From the NCBI RefSeq assembly GCF_000016285.1, contig NC_011989.1, forward strand, positions 933,001-997,000: a stretch of 64,000 bases of DNA. The letters are read 5' to 3'. This stretch comes from Allorhizobium ampelinum S4 (GTDB lineage Bacteria; Pseudomonadota; Alphaproteobacteria; Rhizobiales; Rhizobiaceae). Both the position numbers and the translations under genes were made by a program. Of this stretch, positions 55,028 to 63,723 are shown piece after piece. The notes under the pieces were generated by a model. That model was not told where the DNA came from. It was given only the letters and a program-made list of their open reading frames with translations, and did not search any database. How positions within the stretch are numbered: the first letter of the stretch is position 1; every line of letters begins with the position of its first letter.

Positions 55028-55140
55028 TGCACGAAAATACCTGAAATTTCACATAACTACATATATTGACGATTTTGACTCGACTATCAAGAGAAATCAT
55101 GCAGATTTATGGATATTCGTGCAGTTTAATGGAGAGAGAA

Positions 55141-55500
55141 ATGCTGATTTTGATTGCAGGCCCTTATCGCTCGGGCACCGGTGACGACCCGGTGAAGATG
55201 GCGGCCAATCTGAAGGCACTGGAAGCGCCGTCCTATGCGCTGTTTCAGGCGGGGCATGTGCCAATGATCGGGGAATGGGTGGCGCTGCCGATCTGGCATG
55301 CGGCCGGTGGCACGTATGTCGGCGACGCGCTCTATGAGGAGATTTTCCACCCGGTCGCGGGTCGGCTGCTGGCGCTTTGCGATGGTGTCTTGCGCTTGCC
55401 AGGTGCTTCCAAAGGCGCCGACAACGATGTGCGGATTGCCAATGAGCGGGGCATTCCCGTCTGGACCCGGCTGGAGGATGTGCCCGATGTGGTCGTGTAA
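55141..55500 (+). CDS. DUF4406 protein
   Basis: The 119-residue protein begins MLILIAGPYRSGTGDDP and has the compact alpha/beta layout of DUF4406, related to nucleoside 2-deoxyribosyltransferase-like folds. Activity is not established for this family. The start at 55141 has GGAGAG upstream; an ATG at 55066 would add 25 residues that do not fit. It diverges from the DeoR-type regulator, suggesting shared control. A terminator follows at 55547. Confidence 0.75.
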   Translation: MLILIAGPYRSGTGDDPVKMAANLKALEAPSYALFQAGHVPMIGEWVALPIWHAAGGTYVGDALYEEIFHPVAGRLLALCDGVLRLPGASKGADNDVRIANERGIPVWTRLEDVPDVVV

Positions 55501-55546
55501 TATGAGGAGGCGCGATAGCGAACCTTCGTAGAACAGACGAACCGAA

Positions 55547-55567
55547 GCCGGGCATTTGCCCGGTTTT
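55547..55567 (+). terminator. Terminator after the DUF4406 gene
   Basis: GCCGGGCA pairs with TGCCCGGT around two T, followed by a T run; 46 bases after the stop codon. Confidence 0.75.
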
Positions 55568-55745
55568 GGCCGGTGATCATAAAGGAGGCGCGGTTGCAAA
55601 TCCAATAGAACACATGAGCTAATGGATTCCCTCTATCTCCCATGCCACTGGATGACCCGGCATTACCCCGCAGGATTGCGGCGGTGACCGGCAGGAGCGA
55701 TCAAATCGCAGTTTCTGCCAGGATTGTGGAGAGAATAGGGGACAG

Positions 55746-56063
55746 ATGTTGATGAGAAGAGTTTTGCATGGGCTTTTTAGTCTGGTGGTTTTGTCAGGTC
55801 TGGCCTCATGCCAGACACCTCAGGAATCTGCCAGCAACGCGGAAATGACCTGTAGCGCGCAAGGTTTGAAGCCCGGAACGGCGCGTTATCGGAAATGTGT
55901 CGGGGCGACCTATCAAAGCAATCGCATGCAGGCCAAGCAGGCTGAAAGCAATGTGGCTGCCGGCGCAGCAATCGGCGTCCTCGGAGGGGCTGTTCTTGGT
56001 GCCAGCCTGGACAACCGGCACCATTACTATCGTCGCTGCGGACCTTGGGGCTGCTATTATTAA
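55746..56063 (+). CDS. Small lipoprotein with glycine-zipper segment
   Basis: The 105-residue protein starts with a lipoprotein signal peptide ending LASC, giving the acylated cysteine at about residue 22. The mature part has a conserved-looking QGLKPGTARYRKC block with a cysteine pair, a glycine/alanine zipper AAGAAIGVLGGAVLGAS near 72-88, and a histidine/tyrosine-rich tail ending in CGPWGCYY. The zipper suggests insertion into or packing at a membrane. Family and function are not recognised. The ATG at 55746 has an AGGGG site 5 bases upstream; the next ATG two codons later is an alternative. Confidence 0.7.
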   Translation: MLMRRVLHGLFSLVVLSGLASCQTPQESASNAEMTCSAQGLKPGTARYRKCVGATYQSNRMQAKQAESNVAAGAAIGVLGGAVLGASLDNRHHYYRRCGPWGCYY

Positions 56064-56085
56064 AGCTTGCCCTCGCCAAAGTACG

Positions 56086-56125
56086 TAAGCTCTGGCCACC
56101 GGAAATCTGCCGAGAGCCAGAGCTT
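56086..56125. terminator. Bidirectional terminator between convergent genes
   Basis: TAAGCTCTGGC (56086-56096) pairs with GCCAGAGCTTA (56115-56125) around an 18-base loop. It lies in the 69-base gap between the small lipoprotein and the minus-strand exported protein. Confidence 0.6.
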
Positions 56126-56132
56126 AGTAGCA

Positions 56133-56747
56133 TCACATCGGCGGCACGACGCCCTTGGTGCCGACCACCACGCGGCTTGAGGCGATTGTGCCGTCCTCGG
56201 CTTTTTCGGCATTGACGAATACGGTGGCACCGCTCTTCAGGTCGGCTTCGACGGCAGGGGCGAAGGTGACGATGGGCGTGCCTTCGGGAATGGAGATGGT
56301 CTTTTCACCGCCCTTATAGGTCAGGGTCAGCGTCGGGCCATCGACAGCTTTAACGGCGTTGGCCACGGTGGCATTGGTCATCGTGCTGCCGGGCTGAAGA
56401 TCCCAGGGGCGGCTGCCTTCGCCGGTGCCTTTCATGGCTGCGGGAAAGATCACCACTTCCAGCGCATTGTTGCCGCCATCCGATTTGGGAGCCGAGGCAA
56501 TACCAACGAAATCGCCGGGCTTGATCGCATCTGCTGAGGCCTTGGCGACGCTGGAGATTTTCCAGCCGTCCTTCAGGGCAATCTTCGCGGTTTCCCCCTC
56601 GCGGGTCTTGACCGTCAGCACCTTGCCCTCAAAGCTTTCGACCGTGCCGCGAATGCGCAACGCTTCCGCCGCCTCAGCGCTCATGCCAATACCCAGCGCC
56701 AGAAAGCCGCCTGCGAGAAGAGAGAGGGTTGTTTTCGATCGTACCAT
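56133..56747 (-). CDS. Exported DUF5666-like protein
   Basis: The 204-residue protein has a clear signal peptide (TTLSLLAGGFLALGIGMSAEA, cleavage near residue 27). Its mature part has the beta-rich RIRGTVESFEGKVLTVKT opening seen in DUF5666-type periplasmic domains, repeated in a second half with TLTLTYKGGEKTISIPEGT. Two such OB-like repeats are likely. Function is not known for this group; metal or carbohydrate binding has been suggested for relatives but is unproven. I start at the ATG at 56747, five codons after the first possible one. It lies 126 bases after the phosphoethanolamine transferase gene on the same strand. Confidence 0.65.
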   Translation of the reverse strand: MVRSKTTLSLLAGGFLALGIGMSAEAAEALRIRGTVESFEGKVLTVKTREGETAKIALKDGWKISSVAKASADAIKPGDFVGIASAPKSDGGNNALEVVIFPAAMKGTGEGSRPWDLQPGSTMTNATVANAVKAVDGPTLTLTYKGGEKTISIPEGTPIVTFAPAVEADLKSGATVFVNAEKAEDGTIASSRVVVGTKGVVPPM

Positions 56748-56873
56748 TGTCGTTCGTAGCATGGTGCTGCTCTTTCTGTTGAACCTGTCGCCATATCCTA
56801 ACAGATCTGACCGCTACCGCTGCTCTTTCAAGGCGCGGACACGAATAGTTGAGAGCGCAGGCATTGGTGGCTG

Positions 56874-58547
56874 TTACTTGACCGGCTCAGCCGCCGCCAC
56901 CGTTCCCGGCGCACGGCGGCAGCCGGAAAACACATCGAGGGCGGGATTGTACACTTTGGTCGACACATCCATCAGGCCCAGCACGCTGTGGAACAGATTG
57001 TCATGGGAGCGCGGTTCGGCTGTGGTTTTTGCCAGGCAGCCCCGGTCGTATCCGGCATCCTTGGCCAGATCGTCGGCCAGCCAGAACAGCAGCGGCACAT
57101 GGGTCTGTTCGGTTGGCGCCACCATATAGGGCATGCCATGCAGGTAGATACCGTTTTCGCCGAGCGACTCGCCATGGTCGGACAGATAGACGACGGCGCC
57201 AGCCAACGTGCCCGACCGTTGTTTCAGCGTGTCGATCACCTGCGCAACGATATGGTCTGTGTAGAGAATAGTGTTGTCATAGGCGTTGCGGATTTCCTGC
57301 GGGCTGCATTTGCCAAAATCATTGGCGCGGCAATCCGGCTGGAACCTGCGAAATTCCTCGGGATAGCGGGCATAATAGGCAGGGCCGTGGCTGCCCAGCT
57401 GATGCAGCACCAGCACGCTATCGCCCTTGATGCCGTCAAGCCAGCCATTCAGCTTGTCGGTCAGGATCCCATCCAGACACTCGCCATCTTTGCAAAAGCG
57501 CGGATCGGCTGACGGCGGCAGAAACGTATACGGCACCCGGTCGGCGACATTGTAATGGCCGGTGTCATTGTCCAGCCATGTCACGGAGACCTTGGCATAG
57601 CCCAGCACATCCAGCAGGTTTTGCCGTTCGGCAGCCTTGCGGTGGCTATAGCTTGCCCGTGTCAGGTCGGAGAACATGCAGGGGATGGAGACGGCGGTTG
57701 CCGTGCCGCAGCTGGTCGTGTTGCTGAAATAGGTCACGCCCCGGGCTTTTAGCTGTGGATTGGTGTCGCGCTGATAGCCGCCCAGCGAGAAATTCGCGGC
57801 CCGTGCGGTTTCCCCGGCAACGATGACAGTGACGCGCGGCTTGGTGAGGGCGGCGGTATTGATCCGGTGGGCGTCGGTGCCGATCGGTTGGGCGACGATA
57901 TTCCGGTCCCGGTTGGCGTCGATTGTATAGCGCACGGCATTGGCAATCGGCAGGAACGGGTTCAGCCGGTCGAGAATATCATTATGGGCGCGCCCGACGC
58001 CTGCAAAGGTTCGGTAATCGCTGAAGGCGGCGGCGGCAAACACCGCGACACAGGCGATGATGATGCCAGCATTATGGGCAAACTTGCTGAGGAAGGGTCG
58101 GTGGCGAACCCGCAACCAGACGATCAGCAGCGAGGGCAAAAGACCGGTCAGAACCACATGCATCATAAAACGGGGCGTCAGCAGATGGGCCGTCTCCGCT
58201 CCGGTCGAAACCGCGGCATTGCGGATCATTTCCCGGTCGATGATCGTGCCGAACTGGTCGGTAAACCATGACGATAGCGAGGCGGTGATCACCAGGAAGA
58301 TCAGCACCGGCTTTACCAGGTATTTTGCTGAGAACAGCGTGAGGATCGCCAGGCACATGGCGGAAATGCCGAGCGCAAACAGGCCGAAGGCCAATGGTGA
58401 GGTATCGGCCAGATAGCTATGCGCCTTGATCCAGAACGTGGTGTTGGTGACCGCCAGCAAATAGGCCGTGGTAACGACGCACAGCGTCACGCTGCCGATC
58501 TGCGGTCTGGACCTGAAGAGGCTGGCTTTTCCGGCACGATAACTCAA
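56874..58547 (-). CDS. eptA: Phosphoethanolamine transferase (EptA-like)
   Basis: The 557-residue inner-membrane enzyme transfers phosphoethanolamine to lipid A, making the outer surface less anionic. Five hydrophobic segments cover residues 15-185, followed by the periplasmic sulfatase-fold domain. The active nucleophile is T282 in TTSCGTATAVSIPC, with metal ligand E246 in VAGETARAANFS and the DHGESLGENGIYLHG block near 455. The conserved pattern identifies the EptA/PmrC branch. In rhizobia, lipid A and LPS core changes affect host interaction and antimicrobial resistance. The short MprF-like gene 25 kb away affects membrane charge by another route. Confidence 0.87.
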   Translation of the reverse strand: MSYRAGKASLFRSRPQIGSVTLCVVTTAYLLAVTNTTFWIKAHSYLADTSPLAFGLFALGISAMCLAILTLFSAKYLVKPVLIFLVITASLSSWFTDQFGTIIDREMIRNAAVSTGAETAHLLTPRFMMHVVLTGLLPSLLIVWLRVRHRPFLSKFAHNAGIIIACVAVFAAAAFSDYRTFAGVGRAHNDILDRLNPFLPIANAVRYTIDANRDRNIVAQPIGTDAHRINTAALTKPRVTVIVAGETARAANFSLGGYQRDTNPQLKARGVTYFSNTTSCGTATAVSIPCMFSDLTRASYSHRKAAERQNLLDVLGYAKVSVTWLDNDTGHYNVADRVPYTFLPPSADPRFCKDGECLDGILTDKLNGWLDGIKGDSVLVLHQLGSHGPAYYARYPEEFRRFQPDCRANDFGKCSPQEIRNAYDNTILYTDHIVAQVIDTLKQRSGTLAGAVVYLSDHGESLGENGIYLHGMPYMVAPTEQTHVPLLFWLADDLAKDAGYDRGCLAKTTAEPRSHDNLFHSVLGLMDVSTKVYNPALDVFSGCRRAPGTVAAAEPVK

Positions 58548-58750
58548 GCAATATCCTCCACATGACCGTTTTATGTCGGTCGCATGGCACGCAGTCCTGA
58601 CAGTAAGCTGAACATTGGAAAATACTAAATAACGATTTCAGGCGCTAGAAGCTAACCTTTCCACAGAATGTATTGGCGGAAAAAGCAATTTCAGGTTGTT
58701 TTTAGGGGTAGAGGCTGGCACCACCTGCTGGCGAGCCACTATCGGACCTG

Positions 58751-59251
58751 TCAGAGCTCCAGCCGCATCAGGATCTGCGGTCCGGCCTTGCCGCCCAGAT
58801 AGGTTTGGCCGGTATCCTGCCAGCCGCCTTTTGTGTAAAGGCTGATCGCCGCCGGATTGCGCAGGTTGACGGTGAGGAAACAGTGTCTGGCCGGATAATG
58901 GCGGGCGAGATAGGTGGGCAGGGCGGCCATGGCTGCCGTGCCATAGCCTTTTCCCTGAAATTGGCTGCCGACGATCAGTGCCCGCAGGCCGAGATCGCCG
59001 GGCTGGAAACCTTGCTCCGCCAAGTCAAAACCGGTAAGCCGGGTATTATAGTCCCTGTCGATCTTGAAGAAGCAGACAGGGTCATCGCTGACACTGCCGA
59101 TGTGAAAATCCACCGTTTGATCGCCGTCGTCGATAACGTTTTCGATAGGCCCGGCAAACATCTGCTGCTCCGGTGGCAAAGCCAGATGCAGCACGCGGGC
59201 GCGGTCGTCGCGCGCCAGCGGTGCCAGGATCAAGGGAGGAGTGGGATGCAT
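58751..59251 (-). CDS. GNAT-family N-acetyltransferase
   Basis: The 166-residue protein has the GNAT fold, with the acetyl-CoA binding motif QFQGKGYGTAAMAAL near residue 101. Substrate cannot be assigned. Its ATG at 59251 has a GGAG site 6 bases upstream that lies inside the end of the GST gene. The two are separated by 3 bases and are thus one operon. The C-terminal block has the N-x-x-A-I-x-L-Y-x-K-x-G-F/W pattern typical of the family. Confidence 0.82.
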   Translation of the reverse strand: MHPTPPLILAPLARDDRARVLHLALPPEQQMFAGPIENVIDDGDQTVDFHIGSVSDDPVCFFKIDRDYNTRLTGFDLAEQGFQPGDLGLRALIVGSQFQGKGYGTAAMAALPTYLARHYPARHCFLTVNLRNPAAISLYTKGGWQDTGQTYLGGKAGPQILMRLEL

Positions 59252-59254
59252 CGA

Positions 59255-59908
59255 TTACTCCGCAGCCCGCCTTTCCCACATGGCCTTGAAGGCCGGGCGG
59301 CTCTGGCAGCGGTCAAGCCAGGCACTGACGCTCGGATGGGCGTCCATCACCGGCGTATAAGGCTGGGCGTAGCGAACGATTTCGGCGAGATTGATGTCAG
59401 CCACCGTGAAACGGTCGGAAACGGCGAATTCCTTGGCCGAGAAATGCTTTTCCAGCACAGACAGTGGCCGCTTCAACAGCCGGGCGGCTGCTGCTGCTTC
59501 CGATTGACCGGCCTCGCTGTCCAGCCGGCCATCCATGGCAATCCGGGATATTTTCAGCGCATTGCCTTCGATTTCGGTGGCAGCAAACAGCGACCACTGC
59601 ATCATCAGCGCATCTTCCTCCAGATCCCTCGGACCGATCTCGCCGCCATATTGCTTGGCAAGGTAGAGGGTGATGGCAAGCGATTCGAACAGAACCAACC
59701 CGTCATCTTCAATGGCCGGAATGGCCCCGAACGGATTGATCGCCAGGAAGGCTGGCGACTGGGTGTTGATCGGCGCATCCGGTGCCAGCGGATTGTCCAG
59801 CTTCACCGCCTGCAACACCGGGATATGATCGAAGGCCAGTTCCAGCTCTTCCGCAAGCCATATGACGCGCGTGGCGCGGGATTTATAGCAGCCATAGACT
59901 TTCAACAT
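59255..59908 (-). CDS. Glutathione S-transferase
   Basis: The 217-residue protein has the thioredoxin-like first domain, starting MLKVYGCYKSRATRVIWL, with the cis-proline region in NPFGAIPAIEDDG near residue 62, and the helical second domain ending in the SRPAFKAMWERR block. It conjugates or reduces electrophiles with glutathione. The start at 59908 has a GGGAG site 8 bases upstream; the frame reaches 60004 but those residues are cysteine-rich and unlikely. It lies upstream of the GNAT gene in the same transcript. It is different from the GST in the bet operon. Confidence 0.86.
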   Translation of the reverse strand: MLKVYGCYKSRATRVIWLAEELELAFDHIPVLQAVKLDNPLAPDAPINTQSPAFLAINPFGAIPAIEDDGLVLFESLAITLYLAKQYGGEIGPRDLEEDALMMQWSLFAATEIEGNALKISRIAMDGRLDSEAGQSEAAAAARLLKRPLSVLEKHFSAKEFAVSDRFTVADINLAEIVRYAQPYTPVMDAHPSVSAWLDRCQSRPAFKAMWERRAAE

Positions 59909-60071
59909 CGGTGTCTCCCAAGGGTGATTTGGAGGTGAGGCTATCCTTGAAATGCAGCCTTGGGAAGCACGGGATTGACACTGAAAACAATTTGCTTCTA
60001 TCACTCTTAACAGGGTCCGCAGTTCACCCAGACATCACCGCTCCTGCAAAGGAGAGCTAAACCTGCATCAT

Positions 60072-60185
60072 CCTACTGCATAATTTTCTCTTTAAACCGG
60101 AATCGGTTTAAAGAGAAAATTATGCAGTAGGTATGAAAGAGTTACAGCGAACCTTTGTGCGCCATATATGGCGCACAGCGCTGTA
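60072..60185. repeat. Composite palindromic element, copy 2 (inverted order)
   Basis: A perfect inverted repeat with 28-base arms and loop GAAT occupies 60072-60131; its outer part reads CCTACTGCATAATT. A second palindrome, 60143-60185, has the perfect 22-base centre TGTGCGCCATATATGGCGCACA flanked by TACAGCG and CGCTGTA. Relative to copy 1 at 7116-7209 the two parts occur in the reverse order, so this copy is inverted. It sits between the divergent GST and DUF2087 genes. Confidence 0.85.
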
Positions 60186-60268
60186 TATCCACGGCACGCT
60201 TTATTGCGCCCGCTGGCAGGACGGTGGTTACCGGCATGGCATGGGCGCATCTATCGAAGGATAAAGCG

Positions 60269-60793
60269 ATGTCGCGTCTGACTTACTCTTATGAAATTGC
60301 AGATATTTCCGATCTTGCCCGCCGTCTTGGCCGCGAACTTCAAAAGCATGAGGGAGCGCCTGGCCATGTCGAGCTTCTCAATATGCTCGCCCGCGCCTCA
60401 GGCCACGCCAACTTCCAGCACTGGAAAGCGTCGCGTGCGGCCCAGGCAAGGCTGGCTCTGCCAAAGGCCGCCGATCCGCCGGTCGATTATCGGCTTGTTG
60501 AGGCAGTGGCGCGCTGTTTTGACGACAAGGGCGTGCTGATCCGGTGGCCATCGAAAACCAGCCATCAGCGGTTGAGCCTGTGGAAGCTTTGGGCGGCCTT
60601 TTCCGCCGATAGGGATCTGCCGGAAGCGGAGGTCAATGCGTTGCTCAAAAGCCTGAACGGCTTTGGCGACCATGTCCTGCTGCGTCGGGAAATGGTCAAC
60701 AACAGGCTGTTGTCGCGCACGCCCGATTGCCGCCTCTACCGGCGGGTGGAAAGGCGTCCGCCGCCGGACGCCCTGGCCTTGATCGGCCTGTGA
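60269..60793 (+). CDS. DUF2087-domain protein
   Basis: The 174-residue protein has a short N-terminal region starting MSRLTYSYEIADISDLARRL and a C-terminal DUF2087 domain, recognised by RWPSKTSHQRLSLWKLWAAF and the EAEVNALLKS...LRREMVNNRLLSRT pattern. DUF2087 domains are helical and often occur fused to ArsR- or other winged-helix regulators; here the N-terminal part is not a clear winged helix. Function is unknown but a nucleic-acid-related role is likely. The start at 60269 has GAAGGA 8 bases upstream. Confidence 0.78.
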   Translation: MSRLTYSYEIADISDLARRLGRELQKHEGAPGHVELLNMLARASGHANFQHWKASRAAQARLALPKAADPPVDYRLVEAVARCFDDKGVLIRWPSKTSHQRLSLWKLWAAFSADRDLPEAEVNALLKSLNGFGDHVLLRREMVNNRLLSRTPDCRLYRRVERRPPPDALALIGL

Positions 60794-60800
60794 CGGCGGC

Positions 60801-60900
60801 CTAGAGTCTGTCAGGTTCAGATTGAACCAGACAGACTCTAGATTCTCTTGTTTTCGTTTGTCTTTTCGGGAAAACCGGATTCCACTTTTCCCTGACAAAC
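60801..60900. repeat. Nested inverted repeat and TTTTCGTTTGTC-type repeat, copy 1
   Basis: 60801-60841 is an almost perfect inverted repeat: CTAGAGTCTGTC and its complement enclose GGTTCA/TGAACC with one A-A mismatch on each side. Directly after it, 60849-60900 contains a GTTTTCGTTTGTCTTTTCGG unit with a related end (CCTGACAAAC). A second copy of that unit occurs at about 62724-62772, in the same direction, so two copies flank the transpeptidase gene. This looks like a dispersed rhizobial palindromic element. Confidence 0.7.
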
Positions 60901-60931
60901 TCTAAGCCACCGTCTTTGTCGGCAAGCTGCG

Positions 60932-62698
60932 TCAATAACCCTTGGCGGAACCGGCGACGGCCCGGGTGTCGATGGCCCCGAAATAGCCGGATGCCTTGTC
61001 TGCGGCCTTGGCAATGTTGGCCACGCTCTTGCCGCCGACCAGAATGCCAGCGGCCTGGCCCCAGACCGGGCCGTCATTGCCGCCATCCAGCGTATAGCCC
61101 ATATCCTTCAGCTTCTGGAGCGTATCGGGCGACAGGGCATAAGGCTCGTAATAGATCTTGTCCGGCTGCCATTGATGGTGAATGCGCGGCGCGTTGACGG
61201 CGGCAGAAATATCCATGCCGAAATCCACCACATTGAGGATCGCTTCCAGCGTGATGGTGATGATGCGCGAGCCGCCGGGGCTGCCAATGACCATGAAAGG
61301 TTTGCCATCCTTGGTGACGATGGTCGGGCTCATCGAGGACAGCGGCGTTTTCTTCGGGGCAATCGCATTGGCCTCGCCCTGCACCAACCCGTAGAGATTG
61401 GCCACACCGGGCTTGGAGGTGAAATCGTCCATCTCGTTGTTGAGCAGAATACCGGTGCCGGGGGCGACCACGCCCGCCCCGAACGAACCGTTCAGCGTAT
61501 AGGTGACGGACACCGCATTGCCCTGACCGTCGATGATTGAATATTGCGTGGTCTCGGTGCTTTCCTTGCCCCCGAACGGCTTCAGGTTGGCGGATTGACC
61601 CGCTTTGCCGGGGGTGATCTTAGCGCGGATCTCGGCGGCATAGGCCTTGTCCAGCATTTTTGGCAGCGGATTGTTGACAAAGTCCGGATCGCCCAGCGCC
61701 GCATTGCGATCAACATAGGCGTAGCGCATCGCCTCGACCATCTGGTGCACGGTAGAGGCCGCGCCATAGCCTTGCTCGGCCAGCGGATAGGCCTCGAGAA
61801 TATTGAGGATTTCGCAGATGATCACCCCGCCCGACGATGGCGGCGGCGAGGAGATGATGTGGTAGCCGCGATAGTCGCACTCGACCGGCTTTAGCTCGCG
61901 CACCGCATAGGTTTCGAAATCGGCGGCGGTCAAAATGCCCTTGCCATCGGCGCTGGCCTTGGCAATCGCCTGGGCGGGCATGCCTTTATAGAAGGCATCG
62001 GGGCCTTTTTCGGCAATGCTGGCCAGCACATTGGCCAGATCGGGCTGTTTCAGCACCTCGCCCACACCATAGGGCGCGCCATCGGCCTTCAGGAAGATCT
62101 TTGCCGCTGCGGGGTCTTTTGCCAACCGCTTGGCACCACTGGCCAGAATGGCGGCATCGCCCTGGTTGAGCGTGAACCCGTCACGGGCCAGCGCAATCGC
62201 CGGGGCAAGCAGGGTGGCGCGGTCCTTGGCGCCGTATTTTTCCCGCGCCAGTTCCAGGCCCTTGACGGTACCGGGCACGCCGACGGCCAGATAGCCATCC
62301 AGGCTGGCACGCGGCACGATCTCGCCCTTGTCATCGAGATACATGTCCTTCTTGGCGGCCAGCGGCGCCTTTTCACGGAAATCGATGAAATCGGTGCTGC
62401 CATCTTTCAGCCGAATGGTCATGAAACCGCCACCGCCGATATTGCCAGCGGTGGGATAAGTCACTGCCAGCGCATAGCCGACAGCCACGGCGGCATCGAC
62501 CGCATTGCCGCCGGATTTCAGCACCGCAACGCCGATATCGGTCGCCAGATGCTGGGCCGTCACCACCATGCCGTTGCGGCCTTCAACCGGGGCAGGCGAG
62601 GCGGCATGAAGCGATGTCATCGGCGCAAGCACCAGTACCAGCGCTGTCAACAGGCCCGATGATGGGAACAACCAAGATCTGGAGCGGAACATAATCAT
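60932..62698 (-). CDS. ggt: Gamma-glutamyltranspeptidase
   Basis: The 588-residue periplasmic enzyme cleaves gamma-glutamyl bonds in glutathione and related compounds. It begins with a signal peptide around LLTALVLVLAPMTSLHAASP, and the mature sequence has GGNAVDAAVAVGYAL early. The catalytic threonine is T384 in STETTQYSIIDGQGN, the autoprocessing site that makes the small subunit. The nearby SPTIVTKDGKPFMVIGSPGG block is also typical. I use the ATG at 62698; the frame reaches 62776, but that extension lies over a dispersed repeat unit and is not a signal sequence. It is a single-gene unit flanked by copies of one repeat. Confidence 0.92.
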   Translation of the reverse strand: MIMFRSRSWLFPSSGLLTALVLVLAPMTSLHAASPAPVEGRNGMVVTAQHLATDIGVAVLKSGGNAVDAAVAVGYALAVTYPTAGNIGGGGFMTIRLKDGSTDFIDFREKAPLAAKKDMYLDDKGEIVPRASLDGYLAVGVPGTVKGLELAREKYGAKDRATLLAPAIALARDGFTLNQGDAAILASGAKRLAKDPAAAKIFLKADGAPYGVGEVLKQPDLANVLASIAEKGPDAFYKGMPAQAIAKASADGKGILTAADFETYAVRELKPVECDYRGYHIISSPPPSSGGVIICEILNILEAYPLAEQGYGAASTVHQMVEAMRYAYVDRNAALGDPDFVNNPLPKMLDKAYAAEIRAKITPGKAGQSANLKPFGGKESTETTQYSIIDGQGNAVSVTYTLNGSFGAGVVAPGTGILLNNEMDDFTSKPGVANLYGLVQGEANAIAPKKTPLSSMSPTIVTKDGKPFMVIGSPGGSRIITITLEAILNVVDFGMDISAAVNAPRIHHQWQPDKIYYEPYALSPDTLQKLKDMGYTLDGGNDGPVWGQAAGILVGGKSVANIAKAADKASGYFGAIDTRAVAGSAKGY

Positions 62699-62723
62699 GA
62701 AAACGACCTCTGGAGCACAACAG

Positions 62724-62772
62724 GTTTTCGTTTGTCTTTTCGGAAAAATCGGATTTCCCTTTTCCGGGACAA
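62724..62772. repeat. GTTTTCGTTTGTC-type repeat, copy 2
   Basis: The unit GTTTTCGTTTGTCTTTTCGG is followed by AAAAATCGGATTTCCC, closely matching 60852-60890 of copy 1. Its right end is altered. It overlaps the false N-terminal extension of ggt. Confidence 0.65.
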
Positions 62773-62950
62773 TCATTGGCCGAAGGAGAATACAGTCATC
62801 CGGCGAGGTCGAAAGGTATCACCCATAACGGATCTTGCAACCACGGCAGCGGCAAGATCAGACCGATTTTCCGGTCCATGGTTTCATGCGCACCCGATGT
62901 CATGCAAAACCGGCGGCAATCTGAGGTATGACTGGAAGGCGCCCTTCGTA

Positions 62951-63520
62951 TTAAATCTTATCTCCGGCCTCTTTGGCCAGCAAGGTTCCCCGGCATTCCA
63001 GTCCGCGGATGAAGCGGTCGAACAGGGTTTCGAACTGGATAATATCATCGGCGCTCCAGTCTTCCACCGTCTGGCCGATCACCTCGCGGCGAACGGCCTC
63101 AAAATGGTACAGCAGTTCCTCGCCGACTGGCGTCAGGGTGACGATGGTGCGTCGGGCATCGGCCTGAGAGGCCTCACGCCGCAGGGCACCACGCCGGACG
63201 AGATCGGCCACAACGCGGCTTGCCCGCGATGGATCGATGCGCATCTGCTCGGCAATCACCCCAACAGTCACTTCCTGGCCACGCGAGGCATGGGAAACCA
63301 CCTTCACCACGTCGAAATGCGAAAGCTCCATGCCGTGGCCCTCGCTCATCCGGCTGAGGGCTATGCGCGACATGAAGCGCCGGCCCATCATCATCCGCAG
63401 CCGGGCCATGGTCTGCGAAATGCCGTCCAAGGCATTTTCGACGCCCGCAGGGGCTTGGTCACCAACAAGATCGGCGCCCAGGGCGGTTGCGTGTTCGGCG
63501 CGGTCTTGAGGTTGGGTCAT
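62951..63520 (-). CDS. MarR-family transcriptional regulator
   Basis: The 189-residue protein has the MarR winged helix with VGVIAEQMRIDPSRASRVVADLVRRG near residue 88-113 and a D-x-R type wing SQADARRTIVTLT. It probably controls the divergent drug exporter gene. The ATG at 63520 is the likely start; a TTG at 63526 adds two residues. The 203-base spacer contains two copies of a TGCTTTTATCA-type element at 63555-63620 that would be its operator. Confidence 0.9.
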   Translation of the reverse strand: MTQPQDRAEHATALGADLVGDQAPAGVENALDGISQTMARLRMMMGRRFMSRIALSRMSEGHGMELSHFDVVKVVSHASRGQEVTVGVIAEQMRIDPSRASRVVADLVRRGALRREASQADARRTIVTLTPVGEELLYHFEAVRREVIGQTVEDWSADDIIQFETLFDRFIRGLECRGTLLAKEAGDKI

Positions 63521-63554
63521 GCGCAAGCCAGTGCAGATCGGAGTTCACGAAAAT

Positions 63555-63620
63555 ATGTGCTTTTATCATATATGTGCACATTGACAATAAAATACAATAT
63601 ATGCTTTTATCACATATATG
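63555..63620. promoter_or_regulatory. Duplicated operator between the MarR and MFS genes
   Basis: Two related copies, 63555-63574 and 63598-63620, share TGCTTTTATCA and end in ATATATG. The unit is AT-rich and imperfectly symmetrical. They are placed between the divergent starts, where a MarR dimer would block both promoters. Confidence 0.65.
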
Positions 63621-63723
63621 ACAAGGGCAATGAACGTCGTGTCCATCGCTCTTCCAAACCATCGATCCCCGACCATTGAGTTATTACCAACTCCTTCAGC
63701 CTTGCAACCAAAGAGATTTCCGC

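Noticed and set aside
62699..62776. 26-codon extension of gamma-glutamyltranspeptidase
   Set aside because: It lies across a dispersed repeat unit and precedes a good signal peptide starting at 62698.
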